64,000 nucleotides of DNA from NCBI RefSeq assembly GCF_000821305.1, contig NZ_CCXK01000017.1:188159-252158 (forward strand), read 5' to 3'. Both the position numbers and the translations under genes were made by a program. Below are positions 8,832 to 17,287 of the stretch, piece by piece (the first letter of the stretch is position 1; each line of letters starts with the position of its first letter). The notes beneath the pieces were generated by a model. The model was not told the origin of the DNA. It worked only from the letters and a program-made list of their open reading frames with translations, and searched no databases. The stretch comes from Clostridium culturomicium (GTDB lineage Bacteria > Bacillota > Clostridia > Clostridiales > Clostridiaceae).

Positions 8832-9413
8832 TTATTGAAATTCTTTATTAATCCTTATACCTGATTTCAGTAAAATTAAAAATTTATCAATTACGTGGTC
8901 GTAATCATAGTCTTCTTCATTTAAAAGTTCATAAAGGGCAAAGGAAAACAACATTCCCATGAAGGTGTGGCTGGAAAAGGCAGCATCATCATTTTCGATA
9001 AAGCCCTTATCCATGGCTTCTTGAATATGACCAGTTGCTTTATCAAGGAGGAGAGTAACTTTGCTGCGAATGAATTTATTTCTGTCTTCTGTACCCCACA
9101 GTTGGCTTATGATAAGTTTAATTAAATCCTTGTTATCATAAACGTATTTAAGCTGTACTCGTGCTGATATTTCTATTTTTTCCAATGGATTTTCTATACC
9201 CTCTGTGGCCTTGTCCACCTTTTTAAGGATTAAGTTAACTCCTTCATCCACAATAAAGTTAAATAATTCTTCTTTATTTTTAAAATGATAATATAATGAT
9301 CCCTTTGCAACACCTGCATTACTAACTATTTCGTCCATGGTAGCCCCTGTATATCCATAACTGGAGAACACCTTAATGGCTGCTTCAAAAATAGCGGTTT
9401 TGGTTTTATTCAT
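8832..9413 (-). CDS. TetR/AcrR family transcriptional regulator
   Basis: A 193-residue repressor. Residues ~5-50 form the TetR helix-turn-helix (AIFEAAIKVFSSYGYTGATM, then GVAKGSLYYHFKNKEELF). The rest is a ligand-binding/dimer domain with no recognised ligand. I use ATG 9413 because AGGTGA lies correctly before it; an in-frame GTG at 9422 would overlap that site. It is divergent from yhgE, and the intergenic region holds a perfect TetR-like palindrome (9665-9686) close to the yhgE start. It most likely represses yhgE and possibly itself. Confidence 0.88.
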   Translation of the reverse strand: MNKTKTAIFEAAIKVFSSYGYTGATMDEIVSNAGVAKGSLYYHFKNKEELFNFIVDEGVNLILKKVDKATEGIENPLEKIEISARVQLKYVYDNKDLIKLIISQLWGTEDRNKFIRSKVTLLLDKATGHIQEAMDKGFIENDDAAFSSHTFMGMLFSFALYELLNEEDYDYDHVIDKFLILLKSGIRINKEFQ

Positions 9414-9664
9414 ATTTCTCACCTAACCCATAATTTAGTAAATATAATTATATATTATAGCACTTTTAATGAGAAAAAATCTATTTTGTGCATATTTTAC
9501 TTTTAATACACAAATGGAATATTGATTTTTTTATTGAGTTCTGAATTATTGTATGGATTTTAGAAGGGAGTTCAGCAAGAAATCTGTTAAATTTTGATAA
9601 CTATGTAACAAAAAAGATTCATTTGAAAGAGTTAAATTTTTCAATAACTAGTAATATAATATAA

Positions 9665-9686
9665 TTGTACTGACTACCCAGTACAA
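9665..9686. promoter_or_regulatory. Palindromic operator, probably for the divergent TetR regulator
   Basis: TTGTACTG-ACTACC-CAGTACAA is a perfect 8-bp inverted repeat with 6-bp spacer, 23 bp before the yhgE GTG. An AT-rich TAATATAATATAAT (-10-like) lies immediately upstream, so binding would block transcription of yhgE. Confidence 0.65.
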
Positions 9687-9708
9687 AAACTTTACAGAAG
9701 GTGATAGT

Positions 9709-12252
9709 GTGGATATTTTTAAAATCGCAGGAAAGGATTTAAAAAGTATTACAAAAAACAAATTCTTAATCATCAGTATAGTAGCAATCATTGTAGTACC
9801 AATGCTTTATTCTTTACTATATTTAGATGCTTTTTGGGATCCCTATGCAAAACTAGAAGATGTGCCAGTCGCTGTAGTTAATGAAGATAATGGTGCTGTC
9901 CTTGATGGCAAAAAGGTTAACTATGGCAATGACATTCTTGATGAACTAAAGAATAATGAGGAAGTTGGATGGAAAATAACTGATGAGAAAACTGCTGAGG
10001 ATGGTTTAGAAGGCAGTAAATATTACGCTGTAGTTAAGATTCCTGAAGGCTTTTCAAAAGATGTTATTGCTGCAAAGGAAGGTAGACCTAAAACAGCAAC
10101 AATCTCTTTTACTTGTAATGACAAGAAGAATTTTTTAGCTGCGCAGATAAACTCTAAGGTTCAATCTGAATTCAAGGCTAACGTTACTGCATCCATAACA
10201 AGTAACTATGTAAATGTGGCCTTTGATAATTTGTACAAAGCAAAGGATGGAATGAAGGATGCTGCAGATGGAAGCACTAAGCTTAAGGATGGAATTGGTA
10301 CATTAAGTGACAAAATGCCAGCCGTGACAACAGGAATTGGGGCTCTTTATAAGGGTTCTAATGAACTTACAAGTGTACAAAGTCAGTTAAATGGTGGTAT
10401 TAATACTTTAAAAAGTGGAGCATCAGCATTAAATGATGGTGCCTCAGCTTTAAATTCAGGAGCCTCACAGGTTAAGGATGGCGTTGCTGTTTTGGAAAGC
10501 AAAGTACCTGAGCTTACACAGGGGGTAGGAGCTTTAGCATCTGGAAGCAAAACTTTATTTGATAGTTATACTAATAAGGTTTTACCAGGTATTAGTAACA
10601 TCAATGGTGGCTTAAATGCTTTAGATACTCAGTTAAATAATGGAGAAAAGGATATAACAGCTTTAAGTGAAGGTTCAAAACAGCTTCAAAGCAATATTTC
10701 AGCACTTCAGAAGGGGGCCAGTGATATAAAAGCTGTAGATGAAATCGTAACTGAAGGTTATAATCAGCTTATTGAAGGAGCTCAGAATTTAAATTCAGGA
10801 ATAAAGGCAGTAGCAGCTGGCGTAGCAGAAACAACTAAGGAAGTTGAAAACATAGGAACAAATGTGGCAGCGTTACTTCAAAGTAATCCACAGCTTATGA
10901 ATGACCCTAATATGCAGGCTGTTCTTTCAAGCTTAAATAACTTAAGCGCTGGAAAAGAGCAAGGACAGGCTGGACTTCAACAGCTTGTACAGGGTGGCGA
11001 TAATTTAGTAGCTGGAGTAAATAACTTTAATCAGCAAGGGTTACAAACTTATATGGCTGGTGTAAGTGAATTTGCAGACAAAACTAGCGAATTTGCTACA
11101 GGTACGGCTGCAATGGCTAAGGGAACAGATAGTTTAATTGGAAGTGTGGCACAGATTAAAGGTGCTGTGGGACAGTTAAGTTCAGGAACCAATGAACTTT
11201 ATAACAACATGATATTAACTAATAAAGATGGCTTTGGATATGGGCTTGCTTCAGTGTCACAAGGAAATTCAAGCCTAAACAGTAAGTTACCAGAGCTTCA
11301 AGGAGGAATAAATCACATTTCAACTGGAACAAGTCAGTTAAAGGATGGATCTCAAAGTCTACTTTCTGGAACTACTAGTTTATTAACTGGAGCTAAAGAT
11401 TTGCAAAGTGGTTCATCAGCAATACTTGAAGGTCAAGTTAAATTAAATAATGGAATTGCTGATTTGAATAGTTCAATTCCAGAACTTACAAAGGGAGTAA
11501 CTCAGCTTAAGGATGGTTCCACTGAACTTAGTACAAAGTTAAGTGATGGGGCTAAGGAAATGAAGGATGGGCTTGTTAACTCATCAACAGTAATGGGTGA
11601 CTATGTTGCAAATCCTGTTAAGTTAGACAATTCTTCAGTAAACCCAGTACCAAACTACGGTACAGGCTTTGCTCCATATTTTATTCCACTATCTTTATGG
11701 ATAGGAGCAATAATGATGTTCTTCGTTGTTCCTATGAAGGTTAGTAAGGAAGAAGAAGAGGCAAGCAGAGTAAGTAAGGTTGTAGGTAAATTTATTACCT
11801 TCAGCATTGTTGGTATTTTACAAGCACTACTTGTAAGCTTTATAGTTCTTGGTTTCTTAGGACTTAAACCAGTGAGTACCATAGGATTTATTGGAACTAA
11901 TATCTTCCTATCTTTAGTGTTTGTTGCAATAGTTCAATGTTTGATTTTATTACTTGGAGATGCAGGACGATTGATTTCCATCGTATTTTTAATTCTTCAA
12001 TTAACAGGCTGTGGAGGGACCTTCCCACTAGAAGTAGTTCCAAAATTCTTCAGAGTAATCAATCCATTTATGCCATTCACCTATGCAGTTGAAGTTTTAA
12101 GAGAAGTAATTTCTGCAACATCAATTAATTCAATGGTGATGTTAAAAGATTTTGGTATCTTAGCTTTAATAATGGTAGTATTTTTAATTATATGTGTTAT
12201 CTTCAGAGATAAGGGGGAAAAGCTATCTGAAAGAATCACTGCAGCAAGATAG
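9709..12252 (+). CDS. YhgE/Pip family membrane protein
   Basis: An 847-residue protein related to YhgE and the lactococcal phage-infection protein Pip. An N-terminal helix (residues ~20-40) is followed by a large external region. Residues ~170-630 are rich in repeated motifs such as LNDGASALNSGASQVKDG and ELTQGVGALASGS, typical of this family's coiled, repetitive ectodomain. The last ~200 residues hold five to six helices of ABC-2 permease type. No ATPase is nearby. The GTG start at 9709 follows AGAAGGTGAT. It is controlled by the palindrome just upstream. Family members are linked to phage adsorption, drug export or type VII-related export; the role here is open. Confidence 0.88.
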   Translation: MDIFKIAGKDLKSITKNKFLIISIVAIIVVPMLYSLLYLDAFWDPYAKLEDVPVAVVNEDNGAVLDGKKVNYGNDILDELKNNEEVGWKITDEKTAEDGLEGSKYYAVVKIPEGFSKDVIAAKEGRPKTATISFTCNDKKNFLAAQINSKVQSEFKANVTASITSNYVNVAFDNLYKAKDGMKDAADGSTKLKDGIGTLSDKMPAVTTGIGALYKGSNELTSVQSQLNGGINTLKSGASALNDGASALNSGASQVKDGVAVLESKVPELTQGVGALASGSKTLFDSYTNKVLPGISNINGGLNALDTQLNNGEKDITALSEGSKQLQSNISALQKGASDIKAVDEIVTEGYNQLIEGAQNLNSGIKAVAAGVAETTKEVENIGTNVAALLQSNPQLMNDPNMQAVLSSLNNLSAGKEQGQAGLQQLVQGGDNLVAGVNNFNQQGLQTYMAGVSEFADKTSEFATGTAAMAKGTDSLIGSVAQIKGAVGQLSSGTNELYNNMILTNKDGFGYGLASVSQGNSSLNSKLPELQGGINHISTGTSQLKDGSQSLLSGTTSLLTGAKDLQSGSSAILEGQVKLNNGIADLNSSIPELTKGVTQLKDGSTELSTKLSDGAKEMKDGLVNSSTVMGDYVANPVKLDNSSVNPVPNYGTGFAPYFIPLSLWIGAIMMFFVVPMKVSKEEEEASRVSKVVGKFITFSIVGILQALLVSFIVLGFLGLKPVSTIGFIGTNIFLSLVFVAIVQCLILLLGDAGRLISIVFLILQLTGCGGTFPLEVVPKFFRVINPFMPFTYAVEVLREVISATSINSMVMLKDFGILALIMVVFLIICVIFRDKGEKLSERITAAR

Positions 12253-12273
12253 AAGCAGGAAAATAATCAAGTA

Positions 12274-12314
12274 AAAGGTAAAGAAAAGCTCATTAGTTAA
12301 ATTTCTTTACCTTT
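12274..12314 (+). terminator. yhgE terminator
   Basis: AAAGGTAAAGAAA pairs with TTTCTTTACCTTT over a ~15-nt loop, followed by TATTAGTTT. Confidence 0.65.
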
Positions 12315-12339
12315 TATTAGTTTACATATGTATAATTTA

Positions 12340-12435
12340 TTAATAATCCTAAATAAGTGTAAACTCAATTGACTTAAACTATGATATCTATTACATTGTT
12401 TAATAGAATTGATCCTAGAAGTGAATAGACGTTAT
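12340..12435 (+). repeat. Intergenic repeat, copy B (pair with 8588-8680)
   Basis: Begins TTAATAATCCTAAATAAG and continues through ATTGACTTAAAC, TATGATATCTATTACATTG, TAATAGAATT and AGAAGTGAATAGACGTTAT. It is in the same orientation as copy A and is followed by its own hairpin at 12441. Confidence 0.7.
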
Positions 12436-12440
12436 TTAAT

Positions 12441-12482
12441 AAAAGCCTCTAATTCCTTTTAAGGAATCAGAGGCTTTATATT
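12441..12482 (+). terminator. U-tailed hairpin downstream of repeat copy B
   Basis: AAAGCCTCTAATTCCTT pairs with AAGGAATCAGAGGCTTT (nearly perfect), then TATATTTTATT. It matches the copy A hairpin in position, not in sequence. Confidence 0.75.
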
Positions 12483-12760
12483 TTATTGAGTTCATCTATA
12501 ACATAGTAGTATTAATTTATAAGTAAGAGGCTTTTATTTTTATAAAAGGCATCATAATTAACTAAAGAAACAACATATTTAGCGAAATCTAATTTCACAA
12601 TTCTTTTTTTTAAATGAAATTAATATAATACAATAAATAGATTTGGACGAGCTTTATTTATTATATTTCAGAATAAGATAGAAAATGAAGAGGTATAAGA
12701 TTTTCTTCAAAAGTATCATATAAGGAAGAGTTCGCTTAAATGAACAGTGCAAAGGAGAAT

Positions 12761-13558
12761 ATGCTGATGATTTTTTTTCAACAATTTTGGGCACCACGAA
12801 ATGCTTATGATCCTGTAGGTATGTTTACACAGGGCCATATGTTTTTATTATTAATTTGTTTGGGGATTCTCGGGATTTTGTTATATGCTTCAAGAAAAAT
12901 AACTAAAAGCAACATTGAAAAAGTAACTAAAATACTTGCTATCGTAATGGTTACTTTAGAGGGAATTAAAATTTGTTATAGTTTTTATTGGGGCTATACT
13001 TGGCTTAGTGCATGGTTTCCAATTGCTTATTGCTCCATATTTATGTATGCTCTTTTGCTTAGGGGATATGGAAAAGGGAAGTTTAGAGCCATTGGAGATG
13101 CTTTTCTTGCAGGAGGGTGCATTATAGGTGGAACAGCATTTTTACTATTTCCATCCACATCACTTATGATGTATCCAGTGTTTCATTACCAGTGTTTATA
13201 CAGTATGTTCTTTCATACTCTAATGATATACATGGGAATTATGTATATTTGGAAAATGGATATTAAATTTAATAAAGAAGGGTACAAGGAGTATTGTAAA
13301 ATATATTTATTCTTTGGAGTTATAGCTGTTGTTCTTAATACAATATTTGATAGTAATTTAATGCTTTTAAAAAAGCCATTTAAGATTCCTGTGCTTTTTG
13401 TCCATAAGTTATTTATGGATGCACCATGGGTATATACGATTTTTGTATTTTTAGTGTACTTATTTGCGCCATATTGGATTACAGCATATTTTGCTAAAAT
13501 CATAAAGAAGAGAAGAAATAAAAAGGTCCTGAATACTTTGGATGAGATAACAGCATAG
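12761..13558 (+). CDS. YwaF/TMEM164-like integral membrane protein
   Basis: A polytopic membrane protein of about 265 residues with roughly seven hydrophobic helices. The pattern matches the YwaF family (TIGR02206): MFTQGHMFLLL near the start, a central AWFPIAYCSIFMY, then FHYQCLYSMFFHTLMIYMG and a C-terminal MDAPWVYTIFVFLVYLF. The family's function is not established. AAAGGAG precedes ATG at 12761 (and ATG at 12767), so I take 12761, although an in-frame ATG exists at 12740. A terminator at 13646 ends the unit. Confidence 0.75.
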   Translation: MLMIFFQQFWAPRNAYDPVGMFTQGHMFLLLICLGILGILLYASRKITKSNIEKVTKILAIVMVTLEGIKICYSFYWGYTWLSAWFPIAYCSIFMYALLLRGYGKGKFRAIGDAFLAGGCIIGGTAFLLFPSTSLMMYPVFHYQCLYSMFFHTLMIYMGIMYIWKMDIKFNKEGYKEYCKIYLFFGVIAVVLNTIFDSNLMLLKKPFKIPVLFVHKLFMDAPWVYTIFVFLVYLFAPYWITAYFAKIIKKRRNKKVLNTLDEITA

Positions 13559-13645
13559 AAAGTTTAATTGAAAAATCAATTAATTCTAGTAAAAAGAAAT
13601 GAAAGTTTGTATATTTAAGAGATAAATTATACTTATGTAAATAGG

Positions 13646-13684
13646 AAGACTGATGACATAAATGCTATGCCATCAGTCTTTTAT
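13646..13684 (+). terminator. Terminator after the YwaF-like gene
   Basis: AAGACTGATGACATA pairs with TATGCCATCAGTCTT over a short loop, followed by TTATTATTTTTT. Confidence 0.75.
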
Positions 13685-13746
13685 TATTTTTTATCTTTGT
13701 GAGTTAACTAAATGTATGCTTCATCTAAAGATAAGCAGATATATTT

Positions 13747-13855
13747 TTATTTATCACGGGTATCTCTTTCAATTTTGACAGAAGTTAAGAAGTCCTTAAA
13801 GTAATCTCCAACAGAGCAGATGGTACCTAAGGATTTTAAGCATGGAGGAAAGTTA
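13747..13855 (-). pseudogene. Short gene remnant of unknown family
   Basis: The minus strand reads CLKSLGTICSVGDYFKDFLT then SVKIERDTRDK and a stop at 13747-13749. It is too short to be a gene and has no start. Its protein-like composition suggests the C-terminus of a deleted cytoplasmic protein. The family is not recognised. Confidence 0.25.
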
Positions 13856-13891
13856 CAATAGCTATTTAAAATATATTTTAAATAGCTATTG
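13856..13891. promoter_or_regulatory. Perfect 36-bp palindrome, probable SdpR operator O1
   Basis: CAATAGCTATTTAAAATA is followed by its exact reverse complement. Its half-site CTATTTAAA recurs in O2 at 13916-13943. It lies just upstream of the sdpR promoter. Confidence 0.7.
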
Positions 13892-13917
13892 TTTTACATT
13901 ATAGTAAGGTGTATAAT
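13889..13917 (+). promoter_or_regulatory. sdpRI promoter
   Basis: A -35-like TTGTTT (13889-13894), a 17-bp spacer and a consensus -10 TATAAT (13912-13917). The two palindromes flank and overlap it, as expected for an autorepressor. Confidence 0.6.
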
Positions 13918-13943
13918 CTATTTAAAGAAAATTTTAAATAGAT
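13916..13943. promoter_or_regulatory. Second palindrome, probable SdpR operator O2
   Basis: ATCTATTTAAA and TTTAAATAGAT form inverted repeats around GAAAAT. It shares the CTATTTAAA half-site with O1 and overlaps the -10/start region. Confidence 0.65.
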
Positions 13944-13966
13944 GATGCAATTGGAGGTTTAGCATA

Positions 13967-14242
13967 GTGGGACTTCATGATACTTTTAAAGCTTTATCAG
14001 ATCCGCTTCGCAGGCAGATTTTAATGATCTTAAGGGAAGGGGAAAGAAGTGCAGGAGATATTGCCAGTGAGCTGAATATTACACCAGCAGCTCTTTCTTA
14101 TCATTTGAATTTACTGAAGAAAGCTGATTTGTTAATGGAGTATAAGCAGAAAAATTATATATATTATCAGCTGAATACCACCTTATTTGATGAGCTGGTA
14201 ATGTGGCTAAAGCAATTTGGAGGTGAAGAAAGTGAAAAATAA
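13967..14242 (+). CDS. sdpR: ArsR/SdpR-family autorepressor
   Basis: A 91-residue winged-helix repressor. Residues 7-75 follow the SdpR pattern: FKALSDPLRRQILMILREG, ERSAGDIASELNITPAALSYH with the recognition helix, and NYIYYQLNTTLFDE. There are no metal-binding cysteines of the ArsR sensor type. The GTG start at 13967 follows TTGGAGG. The gene overlaps the downstream sdpI by 11 bp. In Bacillus, SdpR is held at the membrane by SdpI bound to its toxin; here no sdpABC toxin genes are seen, so the pair may act in immunity or envelope-stress sensing. Two palindromes precede it. Confidence 0.87.
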   Translation: MGLHDTFKALSDPLRRQILMILREGERSAGDIASELNITPAALSYHLNLLKKADLLMEYKQKNYIYYQLNTTLFDELVMWLKQFGGEESEK

Positions 14243-14924
14243 AATTTTAGGGATTACAACCTTTTTACCATTAGTAGTAACTTTGATTGTCATTAATTTT
14301 TTACCAGAACGTATACCAAGGCATTATGATTTGCAAGGGAATATAGATGCTTGGGGCTCAAGATATACACTATTTATATTTCCAGTAGTAATTATTTTAA
14401 TTACTTTGATTTGGTTATTAGTTATAAAATACTTTGAGAAGAAATCGATAAGTGCTGAGGAAGATAAGGAAAGAAAAGAAGCTGGTGGAAATGCAAAAGT
14501 ACTTTATGTAGTGGCTATAGTAGAAAATCTAGTTTTTAATGTTATGTGCTATTCTTTTATATTTTCAGCATACCTTGAAGTTAAAAGCAATGCGCAGGTT
14601 ATGGCAATTGATATTAATACAGTTATGGGTGTGGTCTACGGATTAATGTTTATAGTTTTAGGTAATGTGATGTCTAAATGTAAAAGAAACAGCGTTTTAG
14701 GATTGCGCACTCCTTGGAGTATGAAAAATGATATAGCTTGGGCGAAGAGTCAGCGATGGGGAGGTATTTCTTTTATAGTTTCAGGTATCATTATAATAAT
14801 TTCTGCATTCATTTATGGGGGATTGGCAGTATTAGGTATTATGCTGGGGGTATTAACATTAGACGCTGTATTATGCTTTCCATTGTCGTATATTGCGTGG
14901 AAAAAATCAGAAGAAAGAGGCTAG
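14232..14924 (+). CDS. sdpI: SdpI/DUF1648 family membrane protein
   Basis: About 230 residues with six predicted helices. Residues 1-50 form the DUF1648 domain (ITTFLPLVVTLIVINFLPER, IPRHYDLQGNIDAWGS). Residues ~115-200 form the SdpI domain with VLGNVMSKCKRNSVLGLRTP, WSMKNDIAWAKSQRWGG. The GTG at 14232 lies inside the end of sdpR after GGAGG, indicating translational coupling. In Bacillus the protein gives immunity to the SDP toxin and sequesters SdpR. Here the role is inferred from the pairing. The adjacent downstream DNA is a broken UvrA-like gene, so the operon end may have been rearranged. Confidence 0.87.
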   Translation: MKNKILGITTFLPLVVTLIVINFLPERIPRHYDLQGNIDAWGSRYTLFIFPVVIILITLIWLLVIKYFEKKSISAEEDKERKEAGGNAKVLYVVAIVENLVFNVMCYSFIFSAYLEVKSNAQVMAIDINTVMGVVYGLMFIVLGNVMSKCKRNSVLGLRTPWSMKNDIAWAKSQRWGGISFIVSGIIIIISAFIYGGLAVLGIMLGVLTLDAVLCFPLSYIAWKKSEERG

Positions 14925-14960
14925 ACATAATAGGATTAAGGTTTATCTTATCTGAAGGAT

Positions 14961-15680
14961 TTATGCTAGAATTCCTGTGGAACCCTTTTAGTAAAATTAA
15001 AATAAAAAATTTTTGGAGCTTTAGAAGACGCAAAGAATAAAGGGTTAACCATTAAGGCGTTCTCATTTAATTCTAAGGGTGGACGCTGTGAAAACTGTGA
15101 AGGTCTTGGATATGTGATTAGTAACATGTTGTTTTTCAAAGATGTGGAAGTAGTATGTCCTATTTGTGAAGGAAATCAATTTAATGATGAGGTTTTAGCT
15201 GTTAAGTTCAAGGGCTACTCTATTAAAGATATTCTTAGATTGTCTATAGAGGAGGCAATACCAGTTTTTGAAGATAACTCTAAAATCCTCAAAATTCTTA
15301 AAATGTTGCAGGATGTAGGACTAGATTACTTAGAGCTTGGTCAAACGTTGACTACCTTATCAGGGGGAGAAGGTCAGAGATTAAAGCTTGCTAGAGAGCT
15401 TATTGAGAAAAAAGGAAAGAATAATTTATATCTTATTGATGAACCTACCACGGGTCTTCATCCAGTAGATGTGGAAAACTTCCTTAAGCTTTTAAATAAA
15501 ATGGTTGATTTAGGAAATACCTTAATTGTTGTGGAACATAATCAGCAGATAATAAGAGCTTCAGACTGGATAATAGATTTAGGACCAGAAGGTGGAGTAA
15601 ACGGTGGAGAAGTCATGGCAGTTGGAACTCCAGAGAAAATTGCAGCTAATGAAAAATCTATAACAGGTAAGTATTTATAG
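14961..15680 (+). pseudogene. UvrA-like ABC ATPase, 5'-truncated and frame-broken
   Basis: From 15006 the frame encodes only the C-terminal quarter of a UvrA paralogue: FSFNSKGGRCENCEGLGYV and VCPICEGNQFND (the zinc module, two CxxC pairs), LTTLSGGEGQRLKLARELIE (ABC signature), LYLIDEPTTGLHPVDVENF (Walker B) and VVEHNQQIIRASDWIIDLGP. Just upstream, RIPVEPF is followed by several stops in frame, apparently the decayed preceding segment. Full-length UvrA-type proteins have 750-950 residues; about 225 remain and no start with a ribosome site is present. It is therefore a remnant, probably of a UvrA-like paralogue rather than the housekeeping gene. Confidence 0.8.
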
Positions 15681-15695
15681 ATTATTGTATAAAGC

Positions 15696-15729
15696 AAAAT
15701 GAGCGGAGATTTTCTCCGCTCATTTTAAG
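15696..15729. terminator. Bidirectional terminator between convergent genes
   Basis: AAAATGAGCGGAGA and TCTCCGCTCATTTT form a perfect stem with A/T flanks on both sides. It overlaps the last codon of the MATE gene. Confidence 0.8.
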
Positions 15730-17101
15730 TATCTAAAGATACTTCAGATACTTCGGTTTTATCATTAAAGCCATAAAGCCATTTTGATTTTAAATAGTAG
15801 ATTAAGAAAATAATTGAACTTAAGGTCCAGGTTAATGGATATGCCCAGAAAATAACTTGAATATCTGGAATAATCCTTGTAGCAACAGTTATATAAGATA
15901 CTCTTATAACACACCAGCACACAAGCATTACTATCATTGGGACCTTAGACTTACCTGCTCCTCTCATAATACCTGCAATGCAGTGGGAGAAGGCTAGAAG
16001 AAAGTAAAAGGGAGCAATAGTTCTTGCTTGTCGTACACCGTAGCTTACAACACTTGAATCATGAGTGAATAAAGCAATTAAAACTGGTGCACCGATGAAA
16101 AATAATATTCCAATGGATTCAGCAAGGATCATTGAAGTTGCAATGCCAAAATATGTTCCTTTTTTAGCTCTGTCGTATTTTTTAGCCCCAAGATTTTGTC
16201 CAATGAAGGTTGTCATGGACATGGCAAAGCTGGTTACAGGGATAAACACAAAGCCTTCGATTTTGGAATAGGAGCCACACCCAGCTACAGCAGTTGCGCC
16301 AAAGGCATTTATACTAGATTGAACAACTATATTTGCAAGGGCGATAACGGAATTTTGAACTCCTGATGGTACACCCATGGATAATATCTCTTTAAGTAAA
16401 TCCTTGTGGATTTTAATCTTTTTAAAGCTTACTCTGTGAATATCATTAGTGTGGGTAAGGTTATAAAAAGCAAGGCATACGCTTGTACCTTGAGCAATGA
16501 CTGTTGCAATGGCAGCACCTGCAATTCCCATCTTAAATACCACAACAAATAAAAGATCTAAAATAACGTTAATGATTGAAGAGGTAATAAGATAATAAAG
16601 TGGAGACTTACTATTCCCCATGGCTTGGAATATTCCGTTTGCTGTGTTATACATAACAACTGTAAGGATACCTGAAAAATAGATTCTTACATAGGTAACA
16701 GCTTTATCGAAAACCTCTGGTGGTGTTCCCATAAGTTTCAAAATTTGAGGTGCAAGCCAAGTGCCAAGTATGGTCATAACTATTCCAGATATGATACCAA
16801 ATGCCACAGCAGTATGTATAGAGTCTTGAACTTTTTTTGTTTCTCCAGCTCCAAAATATCTAGAGATAACTACTCCAGCCCCAGAAAAAATACCTGTGAA
16901 TAGTCCTACTAATAAGAAGATTAAAGAACCAGTAGAGCTGATAGCAGCAAGAGAATCAGGACCAACAAAATTGCCTACAACTAAGGAGTCAACCATGTTG
17001 TAAAGCTGCTGAAATAGATTGCCGAAGAAAATTGGAACTGCAAATCTTACAATTTGTTTATAAATAGAACCCTCTGTCATTAAATTAGCTTTTGAACTCA
17101 T
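15725..17101 (-). CDS. MATE family efflux transporter
   Basis: A cation-coupled multidrug or metabolite exporter of about 458 residues with 12 predicted helices. The N-terminal IVRFAVPIFFGNLFQQLYNM and DSLVVGNFVGPDSLAAIS are the MATE signature, and the second repeat begins LLKEILSMGVPSGVQNS. I take ATG 17101 because AGGTGG lies 8 nt before it; an in-frame GTG at 17113 overlaps that site. It appears monocistronic, with a bidirectional terminator at its end. The substrate is unknown. Confidence 0.92.
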   Translation of the reverse strand: MSSKANLMTEGSIYKQIVRFAVPIFFGNLFQQLYNMVDSLVVGNFVGPDSLAAISSTGSLIFLLVGLFTGIFSGAGVVISRYFGAGETKKVQDSIHTAVAFGIISGIVMTILGTWLAPQILKLMGTPPEVFDKAVTYVRIYFSGILTVVMYNTANGIFQAMGNSKSPLYYLITSSIINVILDLLFVVVFKMGIAGAAIATVIAQGTSVCLAFYNLTHTNDIHRVSFKKIKIHKDLLKEILSMGVPSGVQNSVIALANIVVQSSINAFGATAVAGCGSYSKIEGFVFIPVTSFAMSMTTFIGQNLGAKKYDRAKKGTYFGIATSMILAESIGILFFIGAPVLIALFTHDSSVVSYGVRQARTIAPFYFLLAFSHCIAGIMRGAGKSKVPMIVMLVCWCVIRVSYITVATRIIPDIQVIFWAYPLTWTLSSIIFLIYYLKSKWLYGFNDKTEVSEVSLDT

Positions 17102-17287
17102 AATTATTACCACCTAAAAATATAATACATATTGATGGTAACATATTTTAAATTATTTGGGAACTCTAACTATTATTTACATAAACTCCGTAGTAAAATA
17201 AATATATACATAAACCAAAGGTGCAGGCTGTGAATGTTTCACTTTTGGATTGTCACTTTTAGTGATTTATTTAAGGAGTGGAATTAA

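Larger units (their letters stand above)
12253..12760. other. Intergenic region with terminators and repeat copy B
   Basis: No gene seen in about 500 bp. It holds the yhgE terminator (12274-12314), repeat copy B (12340-12435), a second terminator (12441-12482) and an AT-rich leader before the YwaF-like gene. Confidence 0.6.
13559..13966. other. Intergenic region: terminator, a decayed minus-strand fragment, and SdpR operators
   Basis: It contains the terminator at 13646-13684. On the minus strand a short open stretch (13747-13855) reads SLGTICSVGDYFKDFLTSVK and then stops, probably the tail of a lost gene. The sdpR promoter and operators occupy 13856-13943. Confidence 0.5.

Noticed and set aside
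13213..13503. Minus-strand reading frame opposite the YwaF-like gene
   Set aside because: It is a shadow frame with no ribosome site; the plus strand has clear membrane-protein coding features.
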